Shown here one piece after another: positions 24,956-33,695 of a DNA stretch of 64,000 nucleotides (position 1 is its first letter; each line of letters opens with the position of its first letter). The stretch is from Empedobacter tilapiae. Its GTDB lineage: Bacteria > Bacteroidota > Bacteroidia > Flavobacteriales > Weeksellaceae. The position numbers and the translations under genes are program-made. Under the pieces are notes generated by a model. That model was given only the letters and a program-made list of their open reading frames with translations. It was not told the DNA's origin and did no database searches. The stretch covers positions 116,525 to 180,524 of the forward strand of contig NZ_SRPE01000010.1 of assembly GCF_004785645.1 (NCBI RefSeq). Reading direction: 5' to 3'.

Positions 24956-25360
24956 TTAACTTCCTTTATATGTAGAATAACCATAAGGAGATACAGTCAA
25001 TGGTACATCAAAATGCTTATTCCCTTTAATACGAAAAACAATCTCGATAAAAGGATAAAATGTTTGCAATTTTTTACTATCAAAATAAGGTTGAATATGA
25101 AATACGAGTTTATAAACACCGTCATTATTCTGACCATAAGGTAAAAAATTCCCTATTCTACCATCTTTATCTGTTATTTGTGTACTTACCTTAGTCCACG
25201 AATTGTCTACATTCATTTTCTCTAATGTAACTGAAACAGATGGTGCAGGTTCTCCTGTAGAGTTATCTAAAATATGGCTGGACAATTGATACGTTTTCGT
25301 TTGCGAAAAACAAAACAACGAACAACAGATAAGTAGAAAGAAAAATATACTCTTTTTCAT
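24956..25360 (-). CDS. Secreted 5-hydroxyisourate hydrolase-like (transthyretin-like) protein
   Basis: The 134 residues have a cleavable signal peptide (MKKSIFFFLLICCSLFCFS) and then the transthyretin-like HIU hydrolase fold. The first catalytic His is in LSSHILDNSTGEPAPSVSV, an Arg lies in DKDGRIGN, a further His in KHFDVPLTVSPYGY, and the terminal tetrapeptide is Y-K-G-S in place of the usual Y-R-G-S. HIU hydrolase acts on a urate oxidation product. Export to the periplasm and a place inside a carotenoid operon are unusual, and no urate gene is nearby. The active-site set looks complete apart from the Arg-to-Lys change in the tail. Confidence 0.85.
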   Translation of the reverse strand: MKKSIFFFLLICCSLFCFSQTKTYQLSSHILDNSTGEPAPSVSVTLEKMNVDNSWTKVSTQITDKDGRIGNFLPYGQNNDGVYKLVFHIQPYFDSKKLQTFYPFIEIVFRIKGNKHFDVPLTVSPYGYSTYKGS

Positions 25361-25371
25361 ACTAGTTGTAT

Positions 25372-26031
25372 TTAATTAATATGTTTGTAAGCCTCTTTTA
25401 ATAGAGATTCTGTTTCAAAATTCTTTTCATAGATTGCTTGATGAAATTCTTCGAGTTTATGAAGTAGATTTATTAATTCCATTTTTTCAACATAAGTTAA
25501 ATTACCTGCTACAATTTGTGTCGCAAGCCTAATTTTATCCATTTGTTCTTCAAGAACTTCTAAACCTACTGAACTAATTTGAATAACTTTACTTCTTTTA
25601 TCCAGCTCAGATGAAGCTTGATCTACCCAACCTTTAGCAATTAGTCGATTTATAATTTGCATCCCTACTGGTTTTTCATGCACATTTTTCTTTATCAAAT
25701 CCATTTTTGTCATCTCCCCAAATGCCTTTAAATTGATTAAGTAAATAAAATCTTCTTGAGATGAAAAATCCGATCCTATAATAGCAGATTTTGAATAACT
25801 TTTAGCATACCTATTCATATGAACAAGTAATGTACTTATAACACTTTCAGGCGATCTCATTTTCTCTTTTCCGATCCAATGAGGAACATCACAAGAACTT
25901 TCTAGATGATTATTTAAAATAATCCACTTTTTAAAATCATCAATAGAAGCATTAGCATTACACGTATTTTCTTTTTCAAACTCTTCTATTAAATCAACTA
26001 CATCTTTGATTAATTGAAAATTCATATACAA
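25372..26031 (-). CDS. MarR-family transcriptional regulator, first gene of the carotenoid operon
   Basis: The 219 residues carry a MarR-type winged helix at ~90-165 (LINLKAFGEMTKMDLIKKN, then GMQIINRLIAKGWVDQASSELDKRSKVIQIS with the wing) between long dimerisation helices. It is the first gene of ten overlapping or closely spaced genes and so probably controls its own operon. MarR-type CrtR of Corynebacterium controls carotenoid genes in response to GGPP; a similar role here is inference. The start may be 26031 or the ATG two codons later. A TATATTTG box 11 nt upstream supports a start here. Confidence 0.85.
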   Translation of the reverse strand: MYMNFQLIKDVVDLIEEFEKENTCNANASIDDFKKWIILNNHLESSCDVPHWIGKEKMRSPESVISTLLVHMNRYAKSYSKSAIIGSDFSSQEDFIYLINLKAFGEMTKMDLIKKNVHEKPVGMQIINRLIAKGWVDQASSELDKRSKVIQISSVGLEVLEEQMDKIRLATQIVAGNLTYVEKMELINLLHKLEEFHQAIYEKNFETESLLKEAYKHIN

Positions 26032-26042
26032 TATTTAGTTTA

Positions 26043-26050
26043 CAAATATA
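26043..26050 (-). promoter_or_regulatory. Candidate -7 box of the carotenoid operon
   Basis: TATATTTG on the minus strand, an exact TAnnTTTG match, 11 nt upstream of the MarR start. It gives a very short leader. Confidence 0.5.
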
Positions 26051-26069
26051 CTATTTTAAAACAAATAAA

Positions 26070-26104
26070 GAATATTATTATACCATATATTAAAAATAAT
26101 ATCC
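26070..26104. promoter_or_regulatory. Inverted repeat upstream of the carotenoid promoter
   Basis: GAATATTAT and ATAATATCC pair at 8 of 9 positions across a 17-bp AT-rich centre, just upstream of the -7 box. A MarR site is possible, but in AT-rich DNA such repeats also arise by chance. Confidence 0.3.
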
Positions 26105-26186
26105 GAGCTTATTAAAAAGCAATGTAATTTTATATGTATAATTCTAACTTATCAATACTTCGGCAGACTCGTCACAAGCAAGACTT

Positions 26187-26312
26187 GGCTGTAAACCTCT
26201 CTACTAAAAATATTCTCATTTCACTAAAGATTTTAAAAACCCTACGGGCTAAAACCTTTTTAACGCTCCACTCAATCATTTTCTTAACATGAGAGTATTA
26301 ATGCCGGATTTT
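26187..26312. repeat. R3 palindromic repeat, copy 1
   Basis: About 125 bp. Ends GGCTGTAAACCTCTC and GAGAGTATTAATGCC are inverted matches. It contains the CCCTACGGG mini-hairpin. Confidence 0.65.
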
Positions 26313-26338
26313 ATTAAGTTTTACGTTTTACAGATTTT

Positions 26339-26435
26339 GTCATTCGTTATCATCGTCTAAGTCTTCGATACAACGTTTTGCAAACGCCACTCTGACTGAC
26401 GATAATAAGAAGCTGAACTGAATTCAGCTTGAAAA
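26339..26435. repeat. R2 palindromic repeat, copy 2
   Basis: Near-identical to the copy at 18501. The adjoining hairpin is extended to AAGCTGAA/TTCAGCTT, keeping base pairing despite sequence change. Confidence 0.7.
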
Positions 26436-26516
26436 TTTGGTTGATGTCATTCTAGGTTTGTCGAAGAATCTTTTCTTTTCATTTTTTAAGCGCAAAAAAC
26501 ATTTGAAATTAAAAAT

Positions 26517-26557
26517 TTGAGATTAAGAGGAGGAGTCACGGTGTGGCTCAGGTACTA
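26517..26557. repeat. R4 hairpin unit, copy 1
   Basis: GAGTCAC-GGT-GTGGCTC hairpin (26533-26549) after GATTAAGAGGAG. The second copy at 38007 has GTGACTC, which restores an A-T pair where this copy has a G-T pair. Confidence 0.6.
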
Positions 26558-26611
26558 CTTATTTCTAACTTTCATTTTTTGCTCATCCAAAAAACGAAAC
26601 AAAAAAAGATG

Positions 26612-26745
26612 CCGACAGTAGTCTCTCAATGATTCAACTAAATAAATTATTTCCATAAAGTTGATAACTCACTTCGTTCAGACACCTCAACTTTTTTTAT
26701 TCCAATAATTTAGAATTGAATTGCATTTCGATCCTAAATCGTCGG
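26612..26745. repeat. R1 palindromic repeat, copy 2
   Basis: 134 bp, CCGAC to GTCGG, same nested stems as the copy at 18310. Confidence 0.7.
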
Positions 26746-26797
26746 ATTTTTATCATTCTTTTTTAATATTCAAATTCACATTTAACAATGGTTTTTG

Positions 26798-26893
26798 TCA
26801 TTCGTTATTTATCGTCTAAGTCTTCGATACAACGTTTTGCAAACGCCACTCTGACTGACGATAATAAGAAGCTGAACTGAATTCAGCTTGACA
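26798..26893. repeat. R2 palindromic repeat, copy 3
   Basis: Almost identical to copy 2 at 26339. The R1 copy lies between these two R2 copies. Confidence 0.7.
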
Positions 26894-27280
26894 ATTTGGT
26901 TTTTTATTTAAAAACAATTTGTTTGATGTCATTCTAAGCCTGCCAAAGAATCTCTTCTTTTCATTTTTATTCATGAGTTACTAATTGTTTTTAAATGAAT
27001 TCATATGCCCTCCGGGGAAGTCTTGACACAAAAACGAAACAAAAAAGTCAAGTCTTTGATTTTCGACGGTCAAAATAAGTTTCAGCCATTGAATGTTTTA
27101 GATCATTTGCTACGCAAACAGTAAAACATTTTAACCATTCTCTTCAACTTTTTGACACTCGCCTCCAAATCATATGACGTTTTTTTTAATTCGTTTTCTA
27201 ATTCAAATTCGTTGTCATTTCGATTCTAAATCGTCGGTTTTTAGAATCCTTTTTCTAATTCGCTTTTTAACCATACTAGA

Positions 27281-27380
27281 AACATAGCGATCTACTTACT
27301 ATGTTAAAAGATTTATCTCTCTACATCTCTTCTTTTTTTTATTTCAGTTCTATGTATCTATGTGGTGAATATTCTTTTCT
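27281..27380. repeat. R7 repeat, copy 1
   Basis: Begins with AACATAG..CTATGTT and ends TCTATGTATCTATGTGGTGA. Second copy at 37773. Confidence 0.55.
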
Positions 27381-27448
27381 GTCATTCTGAGCCTGTCGAA
27401 GAATCTCTTTCTATCACTTTTTTATGAGCAAAAAAGTAATCAAAAAAC

Positions 27449-27580
27449 TCTTGGCTGTAAATCTCTCTACTAAAAATGATCTCATTTCACTAAAGATTTT
27501 AAAAACCCTACGGGCTAAAACCTTTTTAACGTTACATTCAAGCATTTTCTTAACGTGTGAGTTTTAAGGCCAGTTTCAAC
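27449..27580. repeat. R3 palindromic repeat, copy 2
   Basis: Same inverted ends and CCCTACGGG centre as the copy at 26187. The right end is slightly degenerate (GTGAGTTTTAAGGCC). Confidence 0.6.
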
Positions 27581-27745
27581 ATCCTTTTTCAATATTCAAA
27601 TTCATTTTTTAAGCGCAAATGATTTACCATTTGGAATGTATGAATTTATAAATTAGACAGGCATTTTATGTTTTTGACGCATTAACATACCTCCTATTTT
27701 TTGCGCTGAACCTAATTTCGGTACAAACTTTAAAAATGAGAAACT

Positions 27746-27952
27746 ATGAAATCTTTTTATTTAATTGTACTTGGGTGTTTTGTATTCAATAGCTGTATAG
27801 AAGATGAAAATATTCTAATTGACACCCCGATTCATTCAGAACGTATTACTTCTTCTTTGAAAGATAATATTAAGGATAGCACATCTTCTAAAAACGATCC
27901 TCCTCGTGATAAAGATCCTTATATGAGAAATATTGATGAAGATGAAAACTGA
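27746..27952 (+). CDS. Small lipoprotein (68 aa)
   Basis: A short lipoprotein with signal MKSFYLIVLGCFVF and lipobox FNSC (Cys ~17). The remaining ~50 residues are very acidic and Asp/Ser/Lys-rich (SSKNDPPRDKDPYMRN), probably disordered at the cell surface or in the periplasm. The stop codon is the first part of a 58-bp heptamer repeat that separates it from the MauE-like gene 89 nt downstream. Family not recognised. It is likely a member of the same locus as the MauE-like and peptide genes. Confidence 0.6.
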   Translation: MKSFYLIVLGCFVFNSCIEDENILIDTPIHSERITSSLKDNIKDSTSSKNDPPRDKDPYMRNIDEDEN

Positions 27953-28008
27953 TGTTAGATGTTAGATGTTAGATGTTAGATGTTAGATGTTAGATGTTAG
28001 ATGTTAGA
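27951..28008. repeat. Heptamer tandem repeat (GATGTTA)8.3
   Basis: 58 bp of perfect 7-bp units between the lipoprotein stop and the MauE-like start (28042). The number of copies could vary by slippage and change the spacing in the intergenic leader. Confidence 0.9.
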
Positions 28009-28041
28009 AAGTTATTTTTTAAGAATTAAAACTACTAAAAG

Positions 28042-29568
28042 ATGAGAAAAATTGCACCGTTTATACAAACGCTCATCTGCTACCTATTTATCGTTTTGTT
28101 TATTTATGCAGCTGTGAGTAAACTAATGGATTTTGAGAATTTTCAAATTCAATTGGCACAATCACCATTACTAAGTGCATACGCAGGATTTATTTCTTAC
28201 GCCGTAATTATTGTGGAAATTCTAATTGTATTATTGCTTTGTATCAAACGAACACAACAAATTGGATTGTACGCTTCTTATGGTTTAATGCTTGCGTTCA
28301 CTGTTTATATCTATCTGATTATTAATTACAGTGATTTTGTTCCTTGTTCTTGTGGCGGAATTCTAGAAAAACTTGGATGGACAGAACATTTGATTTTCAA
28401 TCTAGTATTTGTTGGATTAGCTGTAATTGCCATTTACTTAGGTGAATTATTAATGTTTCAAAAAAGTAAACGAAAACTATTTGTTACCTTCTTTGCTATT
28501 TCGATTGTTTCAATTGGAAGTGTCATTATGTTATTTCTCACATCTGAACACATCATCAAACAAGAAAATAATTTTACCAGAAGGTATTTACAGCATCCAA
28601 TTATCGAAGAAAAAGCGATTGATCTAGGCGCTAATTCCTATTATTTTGTAGGATATGAAAATAATACGCTGTATTTAGGAAATTATACTGCTCCACTTGT
28701 TTTAACGAGTGTTGATACCAATACAGATCAAATCATTTCCAAAAAGATTGATTTGGACTATAAAGATCATCCTTTTAAATCCATTATGATGCGTGTCAAA
28801 AATGGTAGCTTTTATTTGTACGACGGAACAGTTCCTGTTATTTACAAAGGAAAATTAACCAATTTACATGCAGAAACCATCAGTTTAAATGATGCTTTTT
28901 TCAATCAATTGGTTGTGATTGATTCTACCAAATTTGCTATTCGTACTCAAAGTAGCACAACGAATACGCAGACTTTAGGAAAGCTGAATTTAAACAAACA
29001 GCCAAAAATAGAATTGTTTTCAACTGTACTCGAAAAACAAATTGATGGTGTTTTTGATACAGATGGTTTATTAGTTTCTGATTCATATACAAATGATTTG
29101 GTTTATACTTATTACTACCGCAATCAATTTATTGTTATGGATCAAGCGTTACACATCAAACACAAATTAAATACGATTGATACTACTTATCAAGCAAAGA
29201 TTGAAGTAAGCCATCTATCGGATGGAAAAAATAAAATGAGCGCTCCACCATTATTAGTGAATAAAAAAATGGTTGCACATCGACATCTCTTGTTTAATAT
29301 CTCTAAACTTATGGGAAAATTTGAATCCCAAAAACAATGGAAACAAGTGGATGTAATTGATGCGTACCGAACAGATCGTAGGCATTATATCGGAAGTTTT
29401 ACTGTACAACATCGCGAAGAAAACAAACTTTCTGATTTTTTAGTGACTGATTCTCATTTTTATGCACTAATTGGAAACGAATTGATTGTTTATAAACTAA
29501 AGCCGGCTATAACCGATCAGTTTAAAACAGGAAAAGCCGAAAACCTGCAAAAAAGTAGGCAAAACTAA
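28042..29568 (+). CDS. MauE/DoxX-like membrane protein with C-terminal extracytoplasmic domain
   Basis: The 508 residues have a four-helix MauE/DoxX-like membrane module (1-140). It contains the paired cysteines PCSCGG (~102-107), as in MauE, which supports disulfide formation or thiol redox transfer in methylamine dehydrogenase maturation. A fifth transmembrane helix (~150-170) leads to a ~330-residue beta-rich region without a recognised domain, presumably periplasmic. A secreted peptide with four cysteines follows after 13 nt, so this protein may help oxidise or export it (inference). This pairing recurs in Bacteroidetes. Confidence 0.8.
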   Translation: MRKIAPFIQTLICYLFIVLFIYAAVSKLMDFENFQIQLAQSPLLSAYAGFISYAVIIVEILIVLLLCIKRTQQIGLYASYGLMLAFTVYIYLIINYSDFVPCSCGGILEKLGWTEHLIFNLVFVGLAVIAIYLGELLMFQKSKRKLFVTFFAISIVSIGSVIMLFLTSEHIIKQENNFTRRYLQHPIIEEKAIDLGANSYYFVGYENNTLYLGNYTAPLVLTSVDTNTDQIISKKIDLDYKDHPFKSIMMRVKNGSFYLYDGTVPVIYKGKLTNLHAETISLNDAFFNQLVVIDSTKFAIRTQSSTTNTQTLGKLNLNKQPKIELFSTVLEKQIDGVFDTDGLLVSDSYTNDLVYTYYYRNQFIVMDQALHIKHKLNTIDTTYQAKIEVSHLSDGKNKMSAPPLLVNKKMVAHRHLLFNISKLMGKFESQKQWKQVDVIDAYRTDRRHYIGSFTVQHREENKLSDFLVTDSHFYALIGNELIVYKLKPAITDQFKTGKAENLQKSRQN

Positions 29569-29581
29569 AATTCACATTAAA

Positions 29582-29857
29582 ATGAAAAATTTAAAACAAA
29601 TTATTTTACCAGCTGTCATTGTATTAATGGGGACTGGTGCAGCTTTCGCTACAAATCAGGCGAAGAAAGTTGGATGGAATCCTGGAGATCCGATTTATCG
29701 TATCGATCAAGAAGAACCATGTACATTGGTTGAGGATTTTGAATGTAATAACATTCCAGGTAATTTATGTACTTATCAGCCAGGTGTACATCTTTACGGA
29801 ATGGATGAAATTTCGGGAACAGTATGTAATTTTCAATTATTTGAAAAAACAAATTAA
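29582..29857 (+). CDS. DUF6520-like secreted Cys-containing peptide (91 aa)
   Basis: The 91 residues begin with a signal peptide (LILPAV-like core, IVLMGTGAAFA) and mature at about residue 25. The rest contains four Cys (EPCTL, FECNN, NLCTY, TVCNF), which fits two disulfides. Layout and size match the DUF6520 family, short exported peptides that often follow MauE-like genes in Bacteroidetes. Role unknown: a signalling, bacteriocin-like or surface peptide is possible but unproven. It ends just before a bidirectional terminator shared with the S9 peptidase gene. Confidence 0.75.
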   Translation: MKNLKQIILPAVIVLMGTGAAFATNQAKKVGWNPGDPIYRIDQEEPCTLVEDFECNNIPGNLCTYQPGVHLYGMDEISGTVCNFQLFEKTN

Positions 29858-29870
29858 TAATTTATAAAAG

Positions 29871-29893
29871 GAGACAGCTTCTACAGCTGTCTC
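29871..29893. terminator. Bidirectional terminator between peptide and S9 peptidase genes
   Basis: A perfect 9-bp stem GAGACAGCT/AGCTGTCTC with a 5-nt loop. It overlaps the last codons of the minus-strand peptidase gene. A-rich sequence lies on the left and a T-run on the right. Confidence 0.8.
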
Positions 29894-32325
29894 TTATTTT
29901 TAATCCAATCAATTTCAGTGTTTTTTAAATAAAAATCGAACCAATTTATAATCCTCTGATTTAAATCTTTTGCCTTTGATGGATTCATTATAACATGCTT
30001 TTCATTCGGATATAATAACAATTTTCCTTCTTTTTTTAAAAGTCTCATTGCTAAATACATGCTAACACTTTGTTCCCAATTGACTTGATAATCTTCTTTT
30101 CCGGACCAAATTAATACAGGTGTATGTAGGTTTTCTAATTGGAGTAAAGGAGATTGTTTTAAATAATTTTCTTTTGAATCATAAAACATTGAATTCATTT
30201 TAAAAAACTGTTCCTCGTATCTCCAAAATTGTGGTTTTGATCCATTCCAACCCATCGAAAAGTACCAATTTACAATATCAAAAATACCTGAGCCACTAAC
30301 AGCTGCTTTAAACATATTTGTACGATTTACGATATAATTTACCTCAAAACCGCCATAAGAATGGCCTATTAATCCTATTTTATCTTTATCAATATTGGCT
30401 ATTTTTAATGCTTTATTTATAGACTCTAATGTACATTGTAATGCTGATTCACCTGGTTGATTTATCTCAACTATGATATCTGGTCGTAAGACAAAATAGC
30501 CTTGTGATGTATAAAAATCAGTATTGAAACCATTAGCTGAACTTACTTCTGGCAATTGAAAATCATTCACTAAATGTGATTGCTTTTGGTAGATATGGAC
30601 AATCATCGGATAATATTTGGTTGAATCATAATCAAATGGATAATACAATATTGCTTTTACTGATTTCCCATTTATAATAGATTTTATATCTTGAAAACGA
30701 CGTTTTTGAACAATTGAATTAACTGCTTCAACCTGAATGGTTGCTTTATTCTTCTCATCTATTTGAACAATACGAGGAGATTTTAAATAACCTTGCTCCA
30801 TTACATACAAATTCTTATTTTTTAACGAAACTTTCTTAACATCTTGCGATGTGTTATAAATTTCATTAAATCGATCACAACATTTATAAATTTTGTACTG
30901 ATTATTTTCGTTTAAAGATTGTAAATAAATGGTTTCATCTACTTGATTTTTAGCTTGATTTCTAGTTACTAAAAACGTAAAAGTTCCCGTTTGTTTTGTA
31001 GATTCAATTAATTGTTTCAACTTTTTTGTAAGAAGATTATATTCCCATATCCCTTCTTTAGCTGTTAAAAAAACACGTGAATTATCATAAAAATTAGCTG
31101 GCTGAAAAGCTTCATTCTTAAAATAATCATCAACGGAGAAACCAGCTTTTATTGAAGTCGTCAAACTTTTCTTTTTGTCTTCTAATACATCATATATCCA
31201 CCAATTATTTTCTTTGAAATAGATAAATTTATTATGATCAGAAAGTATTAATTTATTTCTGTTATAATCGTCAAAATCTTCAACTATTAACTTTTGATTC
31301 ATTGTTTCTAGATCCATTAACTTAACATCAACATGATCCCGTAAATGACGATAACTTCTGTATCTATTCTTGTCGAATATAAGTAGATATTGCGTTCCTA
31401 AAAATTCGTAATTGACGTCCGTTAGAGAAATTCTGTTTTTCACCTCTCCATTATTCAATTGAATAAAAATCAATTCTTTTTGACTCTTTGGTTTTTGAAT
31501 AATAATTTGATCATCAGAGGTATCCCAAATCTCTACTTCTTCTGATTTTTTTAAGGTATAATCAGATTGAAATGTATTTTCTAATATAAGTAAATTATTG
31601 TCTTCGTTAATAATCTTGAGATTTATACTCTTATTTAAGTCATGAAGTAATTTGACCTTTGTCCCATTACTTTTGACATAAAATACATCTTCTCCTTCTT
31701 GTTTAATGTAGTCATATTGATTGGATTTATTCCATCTTAATGACTGATATTTAACGCCAGCTATTTGAAAAATAGGATTGATATTTTTATTTAATTCATA
31801 CACATCAATGGTATGATTCGTTTTTTCAATTACTAATTTATCATTCTCCCATTTGTAATCTATTACATCAATAAACTTTATTTCGTTTCCTAATTCTCCA
31901 TTATTTATTGTATTAATGTAAAGCGTATTACCTTCTTTTTTCGCTACAAAAAATTGCTTATTAGAAGTTTCAATCATTTTCTTATAGTGCGGAATTGTTT
32001 TTTTATTTTGACTTTGGATGTTATATAGTACAAGACCTTCATTTTTTTCATCATATAAAAAATACTTATCACTCAACCAATGATAATTCATTATTCTACC
32101 AAGTCGTATTTCATCTGTTTTTTTATTATTTTTCAAATAATAGACAGGCAATTCATGGTTTTTATTTTTCGTAAATAATATATTTTCATTGTTTGCATCT
32201 ACAAATTCAACGGTATAAAATTGATTAAAATAAGTTTCCAATGAATCTAATTTCTGTTGTTGACCAGAAATATAAATTGAAATTAAACAGATATAAAAGC
32301 TTAATATAAATCTAATAGCCATCAT
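29881..32325 (-). CDS. S9 (prolyl oligopeptidase) family peptidase, exported
   Basis: The 814 residues have a signal peptide (FILSFYICLISIYISG), a long beta-propeller-like region (~30-540) and a C-terminal alpha/beta hydrolase. The nucleophile is in GHSYGGF (~655), the acid in GKEDYQVNWE (~741) and the His in NEKHVIM (~775). Such enzymes trim peptides, usually with preference for certain penultimate residues. It is the third gene of the SusC-SusD operon (14-nt overlap with SusD), suggesting that the imported substrate is a peptide (inference). Intact triad. Confidence 0.88.
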   Translation of the reverse strand: MMAIRFILSFYICLISIYISGQQQKLDSLETYFNQFYTVEFVDANNENILFTKNKNHELPVYYLKNNKKTDEIRLGRIMNYHWLSDKYFLYDEKNEGLVLYNIQSQNKKTIPHYKKMIETSNKQFFVAKKEGNTLYINTINNGELGNEIKFIDVIDYKWENDKLVIEKTNHTIDVYELNKNINPIFQIAGVKYQSLRWNKSNQYDYIKQEGEDVFYVKSNGTKVKLLHDLNKSINLKIINEDNNLLILENTFQSDYTLKKSEEVEIWDTSDDQIIIQKPKSQKELIFIQLNNGEVKNRISLTDVNYEFLGTQYLLIFDKNRYRSYRHLRDHVDVKLMDLETMNQKLIVEDFDDYNRNKLILSDHNKFIYFKENNWWIYDVLEDKKKSLTTSIKAGFSVDDYFKNEAFQPANFYDNSRVFLTAKEGIWEYNLLTKKLKQLIESTKQTGTFTFLVTRNQAKNQVDETIYLQSLNENNQYKIYKCCDRFNEIYNTSQDVKKVSLKNKNLYVMEQGYLKSPRIVQIDEKNKATIQVEAVNSIVQKRRFQDIKSIINGKSVKAILYYPFDYDSTKYYPMIVHIYQKQSHLVNDFQLPEVSSANGFNTDFYTSQGYFVLRPDIIVEINQPGESALQCTLESINKALKIANIDKDKIGLIGHSYGGFEVNYIVNRTNMFKAAVSGSGIFDIVNWYFSMGWNGSKPQFWRYEEQFFKMNSMFYDSKENYLKQSPLLQLENLHTPVLIWSGKEDYQVNWEQSVSMYLAMRLLKKEGKLLLYPNEKHVIMNPSKAKDLNQRIINWFDFYLKNTEIDWIKNKRQL

Positions 32326-33691
32326 TTTGGGGTTTTAAATTATTATTCAATAAAATCTCCTTTTCTGGTAAAGGCAGTTTCTCCATAAATGGTTTCCAAG
32401 TTGGAATACTGTTTTGTAATTCATTTAATCGATTCCATCGTTTCAAATCAAAAAAACGATGTCCATATTCTGTAAATAGTTCATGTTTATATTCATCTAA
32501 AATAGCTTGCTCTAAGTCATGTTGAGATAAATTAGAAAGCATAGGTAAATTGGCTCTTTTACGAATAAGGTTTAAATCATTTTCAGCTTCTCTAAAATTG
32601 GAAAGTTGAAAATTAGCTTCTGCACGTATCAAATACAATTCAGCCAAACGAAGTAGCACACTATTCTCTACATTAACTGTTGACGAAGTATTGGGCGCTT
32701 TATATTTGTATGGTTGATACCAAGTACCCTGATTGTTATTTAATTTCTTTATCCAAATTTCTTTTCTTTGATCTCCCTTCTCGAAAGAGTTGACGAAAGT
32801 GGGTTTTAAACTTACAAAAGCTGGAGGTAGAGCATTTAACATAAAAACATCTGCTTCCAAGGAATTTCCAGTTGCTAAATGAGGTGAAAAACACCATAGA
32901 ATAGATTTACTTTCTTTCAAAAATTCTTTGCTAAGATCTTGTTCTAATGTAACACCAGCCGTTTGAATAACATCATTTGCATGCTGTTTGGCTTTTTCCC
33001 ATTGTTTAGTTTGTATGTAATATTTAGCTTTTAAAGTTTTTAACGATGTAAGATTTAACCGTGTTTTAGATGTGTTTTTCGTTCCTTTCAAAAACAACTC
33101 TTCTGCTGTTAAATAATCTTGTTCTATTCTTTCATAGATTTCCTTTTCGGGTGTTTTATGAACTATTTTATTTTGCAAATAATCTGTCGTTGTGATGTAT
33201 GGGATTTCGCCAAACAATTGAGTCAAATACATGTGCAACATTCCACGCATTGTATAGGCTTCTGCTAATACTGTTTGTTTGTATTGATTTTCTAATAATG
33301 TACTTTTTTCTACCCCTTCTATCAGTGCATTTAATCGGTATATTTGATTATAACTTGTGTTCCAGGTAGTCAATACCAATTCATTTCGAGTGGATAGCGT
33401 GTGTTCATAAAACTCTTTCTGTCCTAGCAAATTGATTGAATATAAATCAAGTTCATCTGTGTATAACCCCAATAAATACGTCATACCAGAATTATTTCCT
33501 GTAAATAATCCGCTATCTCTTAAACTTGCATAGATATTTAATAACGCAGCATCTGTCGTTTTTTTATCTTCAAATACTTCTGCACTTACAAGTTGCGTAT
33601 TTGGTGTATCAAGATCTAAGAAGTTTTCGCAACTTGTCAAAAGAATTAAAGCGATTAATCCTTGTTTTAAGTGTATAAAAATTGATTTCAT
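32312..33691 (-). CDS. RagB/SusD-family outer-membrane nutrient-binding lipoprotein
   Basis: The 459 residues start with a lipoprotein signal (LIALILLTSC, lipobox LTSC). The SusD fold follows: DTPNTQLVSAEVFEDKKTTDA at the N-terminus, TPR-like helices through the middle, and the C-terminal part AELYLIRAEANFQLS, FDLKRW and a final LPLPEKEILLNNNL. It caps the SusC channel from outside and captures the substrate. It overlaps the peptidase by 14 nt and follows SusC by 4 nt. Substrate not visible, but the operon partner suggests peptide. Confidence 0.92.
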   Translation of the reverse strand: MKSIFIHLKQGLIALILLTSCENFLDLDTPNTQLVSAEVFEDKKTTDAALLNIYASLRDSGLFTGNNSGMTYLLGLYTDELDLYSINLLGQKEFYEHTLSTRNELVLTTWNTSYNQIYRLNALIEGVEKSTLLENQYKQTVLAEAYTMRGMLHMYLTQLFGEIPYITTTDYLQNKIVHKTPEKEIYERIEQDYLTAEELFLKGTKNTSKTRLNLTSLKTLKAKYYIQTKQWEKAKQHANDVIQTAGVTLEQDLSKEFLKESKSILWCFSPHLATGNSLEADVFMLNALPPAFVSLKPTFVNSFEKGDQRKEIWIKKLNNNQGTWYQPYKYKAPNTSSTVNVENSVLLRLAELYLIRAEANFQLSNFREAENDLNLIRKRANLPMLSNLSQHDLEQAILDEYKHELFTEYGHRFFDLKRWNRLNELQNSIPTWKPFMEKLPLPEKEILLNNNLKPQNDGY

Positions 33692-33695
33692 AATG

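Larger units (their letters stand above)
26032..27745. other. Gene-free mosaic of palindromic repeats
   Basis: No credible gene. After the carotenoid promoter the order is R3, R2, a short hairpin unit (R4), R1, R2, R7 and R3. Single-copy scraps lie between, including the phrase GTCATTCT..TCGAAGAATCT, which recurs in all repeat regions, and a CCC-TC(C)-GGGG hairpin at 27007. The last ~150 bp should hold the promoter of the lipoprotein-MauE genes. Confidence 0.6.

Noticed and set aside
27951..28008. CRISPR-like array
   Set aside because: A 7-bp tandem repeat without spacers and no cas genes; the same applies to the heptamers at 18097-18123.
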